Below are positions 13,062-24,620 of a stretch of DNA of 64,000 nt, one piece after another. The position numbers and the translations under genes were made by a program. The DNA lies in the NCBI GenBank assembly GCA_030169165.1, contig CM058044.1, positions 67,904,968-67,968,967 of the forward strand, given 5' to 3'. The first letter of the stretch is position 1, and each line of letters begins with the position of its first letter. The notes below the pieces were generated by a model that did not search any database, had not been told where the DNA came from, and worked only from the letters and a program-made list of their open reading frames with translations. This stretch comes from Centaurea solstitialis (Eukaryota > Streptophyta > Magnoliopsida > Asterales > Asteraceae).

Positions 13062-13396
13062 TAAGGCTATCCACACCGGTGGTGGTGCCGGTATGGGCGG
13101 GTGAAGCCCGCTGGCTTCCTCTTTACCTGCCGGCGCCGGGCTTGGGAGGGTTGGCTGCACAAAAATGTCAGCCGGCGGGTTGCAACCTTTGCGGGTTGGA
13201 GAACCCGAACAAAATTGCGTGAGTTGTGTGTGTGTGGCGTGTGTTGTGTGAGAGGGTTGGAAGGGTTGGGTAAGAGTTGTAGAGGGTTGCAGAGGACTTT
13301 GGAAGGATTAAGAGAGAGTTGAGAAAAAGCTGATGTATCAGCTGATGTGGCATTAAAAAGTGAGAGAGTTGGGAGGATTGGCTGCTGATAGCCTAA
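13062..13396. mobile_element. dispersed TIR repeat, GC-rich family, copy 1
   Basis: Ends are TAAGGCTAT and ATAGCCTAA, an imperfect inverted pair. The interior combines a CCGGCGGG-rich half and a GGGTTG/AGAGGGTTG half with the motif ATCAGCTGATGTGGCA. Copies in the opposite orientation lie at 44613-44911 and 61975-62272. No protein is encoded; the ORFs here are low-complexity. Confidence 0.6.
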
Positions 13397-13640
13397 CCCA
13401 ATGTTTCTCTACATAAAAGTCCCTTGCAAAATTCTTCTTCACCAAACCCTACATCTTCTAGACACGATGTTCATCCCATCTCCTCTCGATTTTCAGAACT
13501 TGATTTTCAGATTGTTTAAAAACTCGATTTTTATGACAAAGCATATCCATCGATTTTCTATCTTAAGAGATCATACCCTAATTTTATGGGTCTAAGCATA
13601 TCCATTGATTTTAGCTTCACCCAGATAAAAGGGTGTATAC
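13397..13640. other. intergenic DNA, nothing recognised
   Basis: No coding or repeat signal that I can support. Confidence 0.4.
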
Positions 13641-13915
13641 CACTACGATTTTTATTCCTCGTCGCTGACCTATCGCTGACCTATCGCTGAATCGGCATCC
13701 GTCGCTGATTTGTTACTAATAAGGATCCGTAGCTGATCCGTCGCTGAAAGCTACCTGTCGTTGATCTGTCTTTGAAATCCGCTGCTGATATGAAGGTATC
13801 AACAACGGGTATGTCATGTGACAGACTTTCAGTGACGGATCAACGACATATCCGAGTTTCAGTGACGGATTAGTGACGGAATTTTCGGTTGCTGATAGCT
13901 TGTTTTTTGGTAGTG
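13641..13915. mobile_element. short CACTA (En/Spm) derivative
   Basis: Starts CACTACGATTTTTA and ends TTTTTTGGTAGTG, the inverse of CACTACCAAAAAA. The interior is packed with subterminal repeats of the type CGTCGCTGA / TCAGTGACGG in opposite orientations, as is usual in CACTA elements. Flanking trinucleotides TAC and AAC agree at only two of three bases. No transposase is present. Confidence 0.65.
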
Positions 13916-14455
13916 AACAACTACTGATCTAGGTAAAAAGTAAAACAAACAACAAACTTCGTTTGAAGCTCAAACGATGGGCTTGATATGGAAGTCGATC
14001 TAGAACTCAAACAACCAATAATGAATTCTAATCACGGACTCGATATGGAGGTCTAAGGTTTGATCTAGATTTAGTTCTTAATTCACATTTGGTATAGGTT
14101 TGAATCATTTTGCATTAATGTTTGAATGTTTTTGGGTTTGAATCTGATTTAACTTTTAATGCTGTATAAATGTTTGAATTTTCTAAAGTTGAATGTGATT
14201 AGCTTTAAAGATCGTACGCATTCTTCAATTTTTAAGGTTTGAATTAACTTTTACAGTTGGATTTGAACTTGATTTAGGTTTTGGATTTAAGTATTTAATG
14301 TTTAATGGGTTGGTTTTTTCTTTAGTGAAAGTGTTGATGATGGACTTGTTTTTTAGGTTTCCGATTTCCCCTGTCTGATCTTCAAACTGAATTATTCATC
14401 GTGTGTCGTGCACATAATTGCTCTAACGGACAGAAAAATATGTAATTTTGTCTTA
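13916..14455. other. intergenic DNA, nothing recognised
   Basis: AT-rich sequence with no supported feature; the duplication unit of copy A begins near its right end. Confidence 0.4.
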
Positions 14456-14459
14456 TTTT

Positions 14460-14830
14460 CATTTTAAAATATACAAAGATGTATTTAAACTCAAATAACA
14501 ATTTCTTATCATGGATATCTTCAATTATGTATTGCCATATCTTCAATGATTCTAACAAACAACGTAATCGAATTGTTGTCGATTACAAATCCCTAACTTT
14601 GCTATCAATTCCTTAAAATCTAGACACTCTTCTTTGTATTGCAGTAGGAAGAGGGAGTTTTATGCTTAAAAAAAATGGCGCCAAAAGCCGAAACTCCAGC
14701 CAGGCCGGCCTTCTTTTTTATTCTAGGGTTCCGACCACCACCACCACCAACGTAAGAGCATCTTCTAATTGCAACGGTCGATGACGTCAGAAACGTCTCG
14801 TTGCAACGCATTGAAAAGGTTATTTACAAC
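14460..14830 (+). pseudogene. fragment of amylase upstream DNA plus exon 1 (unit A)
   Basis: 14460-14575 resembles the DNA at 2960-3090 upstream of the amylase gene. 14575-14820 then matches amylase exon 1 from about 30 bp after its ATG to its donor, including the blocks AATCCCTAACTTTGC, TTCCTTAAAATCTA, ATGGCGCCAAAA, TTCTAGGGTTCCGA, GATGACGTCA and CATTGAAAAGG. The ATG region is missing and several indels break the frame. The DNA corresponding to 3100-4250 is absent. It lies directly 3' of pectate lyase copy A. Confidence 0.85.
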
Positions 14831-14917
14831 TCGATATCGATCGAGTGTATATACTATATATGTATGACTTTATGTTTATGAATTGGTTGAGGAGAATAAA
14901 TATAAAGAAAAAATAAG

Positions 14918-14919
14918 TA

Positions 14920-14955
<36 letters not shown>

Positions 14956-14957
14956 AA
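14918..14957. repeat. (GAAA)n microsatellite next to the copy A stop codon
   Basis: An AAAG tetranucleotide run abutting the stop codon (TAA on the minus strand, 14958-14960), so the transcript would have a TTTC-rich 3' UTR start. Copy B has a shorter run at 21165-21193. Confidence 0.9.
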
Positions 14958-16265
14958 TTAACAAGGTGTTCCAGCCGAGCATGTGAGAAATCCGGCGTCT
15001 TTGGTGAGGGTTGGAACGTTGGCGGCTGGTTCCGGTGGGATCATTCCGGATTGTTGGTCACCCGTGAGAGTTGGATCAGAACCGGAATCAACGAACACGG
15101 CTCCATTTTCGAAAAGATCATCTGTAGATCTCCAGTTCCATGTCTTCCACTCTGCTTCAGGGATTTCTGGTTGCCTCATTGTCACCTTCAATTCAAAACA
15201 CCACCATATCCCATCCATTCTTAATTAATCACATATATATATATATATATATATAGTTTCAAGTGTAAAGGAATATATAAAATTAGATATACATACCTTT
15301 TTACAGTTGGGGTCATCTGGAGCAACGTATTTGTTTCCTTGTGAAAGGATGGTAGGGTTCTTGGTACCGCCGATTGCGTACATTTTCCATTTCTCGTAAT
15401 CGTTGTTAACGACTTGGAAGAACCCAAATCGACACCTGGGCATTCTTTGGGTGCATCCGGTACTGAACTTATTGTAGGCGACCGTGACTTTCATGTTTTG
15501 ATCTTGGGTGTGGCCATCATCGGCCCCGAGCAACATGACCTTATCGTGATCGTTGAATTTGCAGTTGGAAATGGTTACCATGCTGCTCCCCAGGGTGACA
15601 TCAATCAACCCATCTGGGCCACCCGCCAATGAGCAATGATCGATCCAAATCTTGGTAGAACCGACACACATGATCCCGTCACCATCGTGGGGGGCTCGTG
15701 GTCCTGGCTTCCCTTCTCCGGCTGCGATGGTGCCCCCTGGTGTTTCCTTGATATCGTGAATGTAGAGTCCGTGAATGATGACGTTGCTCACCTGGTAAAG
15801 GGAGAGACCGGCTCCGTTGCAGATCTCGACCTTTGCACCTCGGCCATCGATGGTGGTGTCGGAAGTGATCACCATCTCGTGTTTTAGATTGAACGTCATG
15901 TCTTTCTCGAACGTCACCCAGATGGGTCGGTCTCGGGTGACTCCCCAACGGAACGTGCCTTCTTTTGGATTGGCAACGTCGTCATCAGAAGGATCCGTGA
16001 CCACGTAGATTTCTCCCGCGGCCCCACCCGTGGTCCCCGCTCCGAAACCCTTCACACATTGCGCCATTGCTTGGCGGTTATCCGCCCAATCGGCTTTGCA
16101 CCTCCAGCAATTGTCGATTGGGTTGGTTGGTTCGCAGCCAGCCAGGTTCCTCCTTAAAGGCCTGAACAACACAAAAAATAGGGTGAAAATTTCTATTTTT
16201 TTGCAAAAGGGTTCAAATTAAATTAAATGCACAAATAATGTAAATAAGAGGAATAATTAATTGAA

Positions 16266-16640
16266 TACGCACACGCTGGCCTTCTCGACTAAGGGCCCGT
16301 TTACTTGACGCTTACCCGGTAAGTACTTACCGGGTCAATTTACCTTACGGGGAGAACATGAACATGACTACAATCTTACCAAGTAAGAGCGATAGCATGG
16401 ACCAAAAGTCTTACCCGGGTAAGTGAGATCCACAACTCTTACCCGGTAAGAGCTTACCGGATAAATTGTTGCATACAATACCGTTTTAAGAGACTAAAAT
16501 GTTGTACCATATGGTAGGTGATAGTATTCAATTTTACCGGTAAGCACTTACCGGGTAAGTGTTCAAGTAAACGGCCCCTAAGTCGAGTAGGCCATCGCTT
16601 GTGTTTGGCCCTGGTAGCGATCATAACCTTTTTTAATGGC
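16266..16640 (-). pseudogene. extra exon-1 copy inside intron 1 of copy A
   Basis: On both sides of the MITE at 16293-16578 lies sequence matching exon 1 of copy B (CTTCTCGACTAA on one side, GTCGAGTAGGCCATCG and CCCTGGTAGCGATCATAAC on the other), followed by a splice-donor-like GTGTGCGTATTC on the minus strand. The 5' part of the exon (start codon, signal core) is lost in an A-rich stretch. It has no start and is interrupted, so it is non-functional. Confidence 0.8.
16293..16578. mobile_element. Tourist-like (PIF/Harbinger) MITE, TAA duplication
   Basis: Inverted ends GGGCCCGTTTACTTGA and GGGGCCGTTTACTTGA (other strand), with repeated CTTACCCGGTAAG in the arms. Flanking TAA occurs at 16290-16292 and 16579-16581. 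Copy B exon 1 reads straight through the same site with a single TAA (near 22981), which acts as a paralogous empty site and fixes the boundaries. Confidence 0.9.
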
Positions 16641-16900
16641 AAATTGGATTCTAAATTAACTATACGTAGATCGATATATAACTAATTAATTAACTGAATA
16701 CGTACACTTTGGCCTTCTCGGCTAATTCGAGCATGGCGGTATCGTTTGCATTGGACCTACTAGCGATCATACCGGCACAAAAAACGCAAACGCGAAGAAG
16801 AGAGTGAAAATGTGTTTGTTTCCCATTGTGTTAGTCATCATGTATATGTGTTGCTTCTTTAATTTGTAATTGATGATGAAATATGATGAGTTGATTGGTA

Positions 16901-16910
16901 TTATTTATAA
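16901..16910 (-). promoter_or_regulatory. TATA box, pectate lyase copy A
   Basis: TTATAAATAA on the minus strand, about 75-85 bp before the ATG at 16826. The position matches the box of copy B. Confidence 0.6.
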
Positions 16911-17750
16911 GGGGATTACTTCTATAAATTTAGAGATGGAGAGTGGATGTCGGTTTAAGTACAAGTTTAAGTTATTACTTTTAAGGTATCTAAATATAGT
17001 TGTCCTATAATTAATTTGGTCCTATAATAAAATCTCAATTTAGAAGTTAATATTCTGGATGATCATCACTTTTTGGTATTATTTTGTGGTGGTAGTGAAA
17101 GAGTTTTGGACTTTTGGTTGATTATGACCTTGATAGTTGGATAGAGTTGTTATAGGACCCCTTAAACATTTTATTCACTCATATAAATGTTGATCTCTCA
17201 TACCGGGTCTCACCTACACATTCATGTAATACTATTTTTCTTAAGGGAGTCGATTTATAATTCCACTATATTATGTTACTAGCTAGGGATTGACATGATG
17301 TTGTACTTAAATGTGTTTTTATATTATTTATCATTTATATATATATAAAAGGAAGAATCCTATAAAATGAGATGGCACAATGAGAGAGATTCATTAGTAT
17401 TTTTCTAATTTTTTATAATTTTGATTTATTTTTTTTACAAAGAGTTGTAGTTGGTGAAAAGATAGAAGTTAGTGTAGTTTTGTTTATCCCACACACTACT
17501 ACAATGAGGTGCATATGAAAATGGTATAATGCATATTTAAGATGATTATCAAAATTTTAGTTAGACAAACGATCCTCAAACTATTCCATGCATATGAAAA
17601 TGGTATAATGCACAAATTCGAACACAAAGTCACCGTAATTTTGTTCCTATATGTGTATTCGATGAAGTTTCTACTTTGAGGCTATTATAGTAGTCCTTAT
17701 GAACATGTTAATATGTACATTTCATTGTTATCTGTTACGGAAAAACCTAT
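16911..17750. other. duplicated upstream region of copy A, then unassigned DNA
   Basis: Up to about 17300 it matches the upstream DNA of copies B and C (for example GTGGATGTCGG and TCAATTTAGAAG blocks), so the promoter was duplicated with the gene. The rest is AT-rich with no supported feature. Confidence 0.55.
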
Positions 17751-20197
17751 TGTAATTTAAAGGTTACTAGAAAACAGAATTGAATCTTACAGAACTGGTT
17801 TTGACTATAAGCTTGTTTATAAGCCAACTTTATGTTAGTTACACAACTTTCCCTATTTCACTTAGAATGTAAAGAAATCGTCTAACCAGGTCAAAAGTGC
17901 AATAAATGAGACTTGAGGGGTTGGTTGTGTAAATTTGAAAAAGATAGAAGCTGAAAATTTATCCCTTTAATTGATTTCAGCTTCAAGACCGACTTATGCT
18001 CATCCCATTCATCGACTTCTCTCCAAACTCAATTTCATAGTAAAATCAAGCTTAGGGTTGAAGATATTGAAGATTGGAACCATACTTTTGAAGGTATACA
18101 TCTTTCCATCTTTGATTTTACTAATTGAAGATTGTTTAGATGCCCTTTTAGGTTATATAAATCTGATTGTAGATTTATGTTTGCATGTCTTTAATTGAAC
18201 ACTATGATTTTAGTTGTTTAAGTGTAAGTAGATAAAGTATTAAGGGTTTCCATGGTGTAAATCTTGATTTGGTTGTGAATTTGAGTTAGAATTGTTATTT
18301 TGAATCATTGGTTAGCTATTGATATCAACATTGGGCAAGTGGTATAAGCCATGGAAATATTTTTGAGCTTCTTGAATTAATGCTCACAAGGCGTTTGCTA
18401 AAATGCCTCAAAGAAATTTTCCATTTGCTGTTGAGTTTTAACAATCTGTCCTGATCTGTCCCGATGTTCAAAAATTCGCATAAAATCACTCGTACGTCTA
18501 AAAATTCTAAAAAATTGCAGTTAGTAAGATCTTTGAGTCTTCTACAACTTTGTAGTTTTAACCGTGACCCAGTTCCAACTCTAAACAGCCCGAAACAGTG
18601 ACCTTTTGAAGCTAGTCCGGATTCTGCACACTGTTTGTTCAAGCGTCATATTTATTTGGTCGCTGCTCCGATCGGGTTGATTCCAAAACCATATGATTCA
18701 TAAGAGATGAAAGAACAACTTTGTTTTGGATATTATCGTCTAGTTTGGCTTCTAAATAAGGTTACGAAGCCAAAACCCGAAGGATAGCTCTGCTGTCAGG
18801 TGCAGCATAGTTTAGGTTGTTTGGATTATTTAGCATTGATGTTAGCCTATATCTTTGTGTTATGAACCTATTAAGACGTGTTGGGACTCAAACTTAAGTT
18901 ATGTAGAAGGTTCTTAAGGGTGTTAAGCTTGGATTTTCATGAGTTTAGGAGGAATAAATCCTAAACATTTTTGCTTATTGTTTAGGCCTTCGATTTGTGG
19001 AAACGTGATCAACTTTGGCTAAACCTCACTAGAGGCTCTTATTTACAAAAAGGTACGGATTTCTATCTTCGTTTGACACATGGACACACGTTTGTATATA
19101 TGTGTCTACTCCTTGAATATGGTACACCATATTTTTCCTATCACATATGTGAAAGGGTAAATATCCGTATTGAACTTCGAATCATCTTGTAGCTTTATTG
19201 CTTAATTAAAGGTAATTTTATTTAATCATTTATATGATGCTTACTCGCTTTGGATTGTGAATCATTCATAAACAATCGAATTTCAACCTTTGAGGTTTAT
19301 TGGATTTCAGAACATTGTTTCATGAGATCACATGTGTTGTTAGACCTATGATTTCCATTTCGATTTTATAGAACACTTGACCATTGGGGACACCAAGGTC
19401 GGGATGCTTCCACGGTGGCTATACAATCGTGGCGTCCTCACTTAGAATGGACACGTATGGGGTCTGGCCAAGTAACGGCTATCGAGGGCGAATGGATTGA
19501 TCCTAGTTACATGAGTCAGGTCGTGAATCATTCACGGCAGGGGTTAGATGGTGAGTGTGCCCACGCTGCTACCCCATTAGACTCACGTGGTTTGATCAAC
19601 CCGTGAGGACAATGTGTCTTCGTGATACACACCGGTCTTTGTGACCCTTGTTATATCTTCGTGATGTTTGATGTACTTTCTGATTCTATTCTTAATAAAC
19701 ATGTTCTTGTTATATATTTTTGAAACAATGTGAATTAGATGGGCCATTATCGTCTATGCTTAATGAGTATTTGTATGATATTTGCTAATATCAATGTTCG
19801 TTTATCTCATTTTAGTTTCCATTTGTTAGTTATTGTTTATTTTATCATTATAATCCGTTCACTGGGCAAAGTTGCTCAGTCGTGTGTTTTGTTGACGCGG
19901 CAGGTACTTAGACGTAGACAGGGGTCGAGATTATCGAGGAGGGAAGACAACTATTTTGGACGCCTTTGAAGATCTTTTGATAAACTACTTTTGTTTCTTT
20001 TTGGGGTATGACGCATGAATATGTAACTTTTAACTCATAGTTATAGTTGTCTTCCAATGATGGTTTGAAATTTTAATGGTTATTACAGTTTAGTCGAACT
20101 CTAAATTTTATTTGTCTAACAAGCAGATATTGTTGTGTTTGTTCCTTGAATTGTAATATTCCCCCGTTCTGAACCACGCGGGACAGGGGGTGTTACA
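17751..20197. mobile_element. probable solo LTR, about 2.4 kb
   Basis: Begins TGTAATTTAAAGG and ends GGGGGTGTTACA (TGTAA...TTACA ends). Flanks CCTAT and CCAAT differ by one base, fitting an old 5-bp duplication. The interior has no coding domains. Stretches such as the GCGGCAGGTACTTAGACG block near 19905 look like the 3' part of long Ty3/gypsy LTRs. The left end is less certain than the right. Confidence 0.45.
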
Positions 20198-20740
20198 CCA
20201 ATGCTTTTACATTAAACTTCAGAGCAAAACACCCTGAAAGTTAAAAAAAAATCGAACATTCATCGTAGAAACACTGTAAATGTTACGTTCACGATGTTTT
20301 TTAAGGTGAAGTTCGATTTTTTTACCTTCACAACATTTTTGGTGTAAAGGTTCGAATTATTTATTTGTTACCTTCACAATTTGTTGAGTTGTGAAAGTTT
20401 CGTTTTTTTTTTTACCTTTTTTGGAATTTTTTTTTCTCAATGGTGTTTTTAGTATGTTTTTTTCGATGAATGTTCGAGTTTTTTTAACCTTTACAGTGTT
20501 TTGCTGTGAAGTTTCATACAAAAAGGTGTTGGTCTCACCGGTCTCACGAAAACAATTTGATGTCACTGGAATCCAACTTTATATATACATAATTACAACT
20601 CTAAATAGATTGATTACACATTTTGTTGCTGTGATTTTAATTGCAAATGAAAAAAAAAATGAAGTTAAATAACAAAACTACCCATGCATGGTGTGCTATC
20701 CATATGATTGCTTTAATTGACACGAAATGGGACAAAAATA
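20198..20740. other. T/A-rich intergenic DNA
   Basis: Long A and T runs with imperfect inverted TTTACCTTCACAA/TTGTGAA-type repeats. No gene; the ORFs on both strands are homopolymer artefacts. Confidence 0.45.
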
Positions 20741-20749
20741 TGTAATTCA

Positions 20750-21080
20750 CTCTTTACTTAAGATATACAGATGTATATATAAATTAAATAACAATTTATT
20801 ATCATGGATATCTTCAATTATGTATGTATTGCCCGCTTTCAAATCCCTAACTTTGCTATCAATTCCTTAAAATCTAAACAATCTTCTTTGTATTACAGTA
20901 GGAAGGAAAAGGGAGTTTTATGCTAAAAAAATGGCGCCAAAAGCCGCAACTCCAGCCAGGCCTTCTTTTGATTCTAGGGTTCCGACCACCACCACCACCG
21001 TAAGAGCATCTTCTAATAGCTCCAACAGTACTCCTTGATGCTGCCGAATAGTGCCCATTGCAACGCATTGTAAAGGTTAT
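20750..21080 (+). pseudogene. fragment of amylase upstream DNA plus exon 1 (unit B)
   Basis: Same architecture as the fragment at 14460-14830: upstream-like sequence (about 20755-20835), then exon-1 sequence starting at AATCCCTAACTTTGC and ending at CGCATTGTAAAGG. The ATG region is missing and indels break the frame. It lies immediately 3' of pectate lyase copy B. Confidence 0.85.
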
Positions 21081-21193
21081 TTACAACTCGATTCGATCGA
21101 GTGTATATACTATATATGTATGACTTTATGTTATTGAATTGGTTGAGGAGAATAAGTATAAGAAAAAAAGAAAGAAAGAAAGAAAGAAAGAAA

Positions 21194-21477
21194 TTAACAA
21201 GGTGATCCAGCCGAGCATGTGAGAAATCCGGCGTCTTTGGTGAGGGTTGGAACGTTGGCGGCTGGTTCCGGTGGGATCATTCCGGATTGTTGGTCACCCG
21301 TGAGAGTTGGATCAGAACCGGAATCAACGAACACGGCTCCATTTTCGAAAAGATCATCTGTAGATCTCCAGTTCCATGTCTTCCACTCTGCCTCGGGGAT
21401 TTCTGGTTGCCTCATTGTCACCTTCAATTCAAAACACCACCATATCACATCCAATCTTTAATTAATCGTGCGTGTGC

Positions 21478-21528
<51 letters not shown>

Positions 21529-23070
21529 TAGAGAGAGAAGTTAAACCGGAAACTCATTTTTCATTGCAAACATAAGAACAACTGAGAGCGCCTCATGTGG
21601 CATATTAAGTCAGAATAATACCAAGATTTTTAAGAATAATGAATAACTGAATGTTATGCATTCTTCAAGGTGAATAATACAATATTCAGACCATAATACT
21701 GAATTATATTATTCATTACTGAATATGAGCCAAATAGGAGACGTGGCGTGCTCTCGATTGTCCTCACGTTCCCATGCAATCAAATTTGAGTTTCCATTTC
21801 AACCTGATCCTATACACACACATGCACACACACGCACGCGCACACACACACACACATATAGAGGAAAGTTCAAATGTGAACAACTTTTTGGTTGTGAACA
21901 TGAGGACAGCCGAGAGCGCAACACGTGGCGGAGACTAGTCAATAAAGGCGGGAATATATAAAATTAGATATACATACCTTTTTACAGTTGGGATCATCGG
22001 GAGCAACGTATTTGTTTCCTTGTGAAAGGATGGTAGGGTTCTTGGTACCGCCGATTGCGTACATTTTCCATTTCTCATAATCGTTGTTAACGACCTGGAA
22101 GAACCCAAATCGACACCTCGGCATTCTTTGGGTGCATCCGGTACTGAACTTATTGTAGGCGACCGTGACTTTCATGTTTTGATCTTGGGTGTGGCCATCA
22201 TCGGCCCCGAGCAACATGACCTTATCGTGATCGTTGAATTTGCAGTTGGAAATGGTTACCATGCTGCTCCCCAGGGTGACATCAATCAGCCCATCTGGGC
22301 CACCCGCCAATGAGCAATGATCGATCCAAATCTTGGTAGAACCGACACACATGATCCCGTCACCATCGTGGGGGGCTCGTGGTCCTGGCTTCCCTTCTCC
22401 GGCTGCGATGGTGCCACCGGGTGTTTCTCTGATATCGTGTATGTAGAGTCCGTGAATGATGACGTTGCTCACCTGGTAAAGGGAGAGACCGGCTCCGTTG
22501 CAGATCTCGACCTTTGCACCTCGGCCATCGATGGTGGTGTCGGAAGTGATCACCATCTCGTGTTTCAGATTGAACGTCATGTCTTTCGCGAATGTCACCC
22601 AGATGGGGCGATCTCGGGTGACACCCCAACGGAACGTGCCTTCTTTTGGATTGGCAACGTCGTCATCAGAAGGATCCGTGACTACGTAGATTTCTCCCGC
22701 GGCCCCACCGGTGGTCCCCGCTCCAAAACCCTTCACACATTGCGCCATTGCTTGGCGGTTATCCGCCCAATCGGCTTTGCACCTCCAGCAATTGTCGATT
22801 GGGTTGGTTGGTTCACAGCCAGCCAGGCTCCTCCTTAAAGGCCTGAACGCCAAAAAAAAAAAAAAAGAAGAAGAAGTGAAAAATAGTGTTTTTACAAACG
22901 GGTTCAAATTAAATGCAAGAATAATGTAAATAAGAGGAATTAATTAGTTAATTGAATACGTACACCTTGGCCTTCTCGACTAAGTCGAGCAGGCCATCGG
23001 CGTTGGCCCTGGTAGCGATCATAACGGACACCAAAAAGGCGATGGCGAAGAAAATGTGTTTGTTCCCCAT
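21194..23070 (-). CDS. pectate lyase copy B, intact (3 exons)
   Basis: Secreted pectate lyase (PL1) that would cleave de-esterified pectin in the wall, of the Amb a 1 / Art v 6-like pollen group. Exons on the minus strand: 22964-23070, 21978-22842, 21194-21421, with consensus GT-AG borders (donors GTACGTA and GTATGT). Total 1200 bp, 399 aa, the usual length for this group. Residues 1-~24 form a signal peptide (hydrophobic core FFAIAFLVSVMIA, cut near ANA). WIDHCS falls at about 208-213 and the catalytic-loop RMPRCR at about 275-280; the CKADWADN and DNCW motifs near the mature N-terminus are also family-typical. It ends CSAGSPC. TTATAAATA at 23137-23145 is a TATA box about 70 bp before the ATG. 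No break is seen, so this is the copy most likely to be functional. Confidence 0.93.
21484..21537. repeat. (TA)n(GA)n microsatellite in intron 2 of copy B
   Basis: TA repeats followed by GA repeats, directly before the MITE at 21541. Confidence 0.9.
21541..21813. mobile_element. MITE in intron 2 of copy B
   Basis: Arms of about 55 bp are inverted. At the left: GGAAACTC, TTCATTGCAAAC and CAACTGAGAGCGC. At the right the inverse: GAGTTTCC, CATGCAATCAA and GCGTGCTCTCGATTG. The middle is AT-rich (GAATAATA motifs). Related elements sit in intron 2 of copy C. A one-ended relative starting AGAGGAAAGTTCAAATGTG lies at about 21861-21930. Confidence 0.65.
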
Positions 23071-23136
23071 TGTATATATAAGCAAATGTTGCTTCTTTGT
23101 TTGATGATGGAAATATGTATTATGAGGTTGATTGGG

Positions 23137-23145
23137 TATTTATAA
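23137..23145 (-). promoter_or_regulatory. TATA box, pectate lyase copy B
   Basis: TTATAAATA on the minus strand, about 70 bp upstream of the start codon at 23070. Confidence 0.65.
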
Positions 23146-23536
23146 GTCGATTACTTCTATAAAATTAGACATGAAGAGTAGATGTCGGATTCCGAAATTT
23201 TGTGTATGCATATGATTAGAATATGTTGTTAAGGCATCTAAATATAGTAGCTAGGATATATGACTTAATTGTTAATTATTTTATGTAGATACATACATTC
23301 CTTAATATAATTCTTAAATACAAATAAAATCTTGTTGTGTTAACTCGTGCAAGAAAAAACTCAATTTAGAAGCTACGAGAATAAATTCTCGATCATGATT
23401 CACGTGTCATTTTATTTTATTTCTCTCTTATAGTTTTATTTTATGGTTTTAAATAGTGAAAGACTTTTGGGTTGATTATCACTTTGATTAAGCATTCTAT
23501 CATATTAGTAGAGATTGATATGTAGTTGTATTTAAA

Positions 23537-23993
23537 CTAGTTATATATTAAGAGCCCAGCCTCCGCTCTGGGTTATAAACTGAAAGGTTTTTTCATTAGT
23601 AAGAAGGATTTATATGACATATGTCATACGAAAGGTTAGTATGATAGACTTCATGCATTGTGTTTGATATTTAACTATGTGTTTACAATAAAAAAGAGAT
23701 ATATGGTGCATCTGATGTCTATTTTACGTGGCTATTAGCATTTAGATAATGTGTGTGTGTCCACACACACATTAATAAAAAAGTTTTTAAAATAAATAAA
23801 AAAGTTTTAATAAATCAATAAATAAAAAATATTAATGTTATAAGAGATTTTGGATGCAAAAAGCAGTTTTTAAATACCAAAGTTGAAAAACGTTATAAAT
23901 ATCAAACCACAAAAACAAAAATCATACTTCATCGTAACACTTTACCGTTCACCATTCCTCTAAAATCTCTATATATATATATATATATAGAGG
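23537..23993 (-). mobile_element. short Helitron-like element
   Basis: Read on the minus strand it ends in a hairpin (stem AACCCAG / CTGGGCT region, 23553-23574) followed by CTAG at 23537-23540 and then T, the Helitron 3' signature. The 5' end would be TCCTCTATATATATATAT near 23993. It interrupts sequence that continues in copies A and C, consistent with insertion after the B duplication. Confidence 0.5.
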
Positions 23994-24264
23994 AGAGTTC
24001 CGTTGTTAACCGCAAATAGTGTGTTAACCTTGTTAACCAAATTCAACCAATTAAATTACTCCATCACTTTAGGTCTTTGAAGGGTATATCAGGAATTTTG
24101 TCAACTAATTACACCATCTCTTCCAAACCACAACCCTTCCATCTCTCACACAACCACCACCACCACCCTCCACCACCACCACCACCCCAACCCCTACTCT
24201 CGTCTACCTCCCAACCGCCACCCTCCACCACCACCTGAGCCACCGCTTTCCTCCACCACCACCA

Positions 24265-24620
24265 CAACCATCGGCGGATCTGCAACCTTCCACCACCGCA
24301 ACCGTCGGCGGATCTGCAACCTTCCACCACCGCAACCGTCGGCGGATCTGCAGCCTTCCACCACCGCTACCGTCGGCGGATCTGCAGCCTTCCACCACCG
24401 CAACCGTCGGCGGATCTGCAGCCTTCCACCACCGCAACCGTCGGCGGATCTGCATCCTTCCGCCACCGCAACCGTCATCGGATCTGCAACCTTCCGCCAC
24501 CGCAACCGTCACCGGATCTGCAACCTTCCGCCACCGCAACCGTCGCCGGATCTGCAACCTTCCGCCACCGCAACCGTCGCCGGATCTGCAGCCTTCCCCT
24601 ACCACAACCGTCGCCGGATC
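24265..24620. repeat. 34-bp minisatellite, about 10 copies
   Basis: Units of the type GCAACCGTCGGCGGATCTGC plus a CCTTCCACCACC tail repeat every 34 bp, with CGGCGG/CGCCGG variants. Because 34 is not a multiple of 3, all three minus frames stay open; these ORFs are artefacts. Confidence 0.9.

Larger units (their letters stand above)
14958..16826 (-). pseudogene. pectate lyase copy A, frameshift in exon 1
   Basis: A secreted pectate lyase-type enzyme (PL1 parallel beta-helix; Ca-dependent beta-elimination of polygalacturonate in walls), group of the Asteraceae pollen pectate lyases. Exons on the minus strand: 16706-16826, 15297-16161, 14958-15185. Exons 2 and 3 are open and keep WIDHCS, RMPRCRFG and the C-terminal CSAGTPC. 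Exon 1 has lost one base near 16771-16773 compared with copy B, so a start at 16826 (MGNKHIF...) runs into TGA inside the signal peptide. An in-frame internal ATG (16768-16770) would give a product without secretion signal. Exon 2 is almost identical to copy B. TTATAAATAA at 16901-16910 is a probable TATA box. It could be a young pseudogene or a consensus error. Confidence 0.85.

Noticed and set aside
22317..22838. 173-aa plus-strand ORF across pectate lyase copy B
   Set aside because: Antisense shadow of the conserved exon 2; the same shadow occurs in copies A and C and has no domain of its own.
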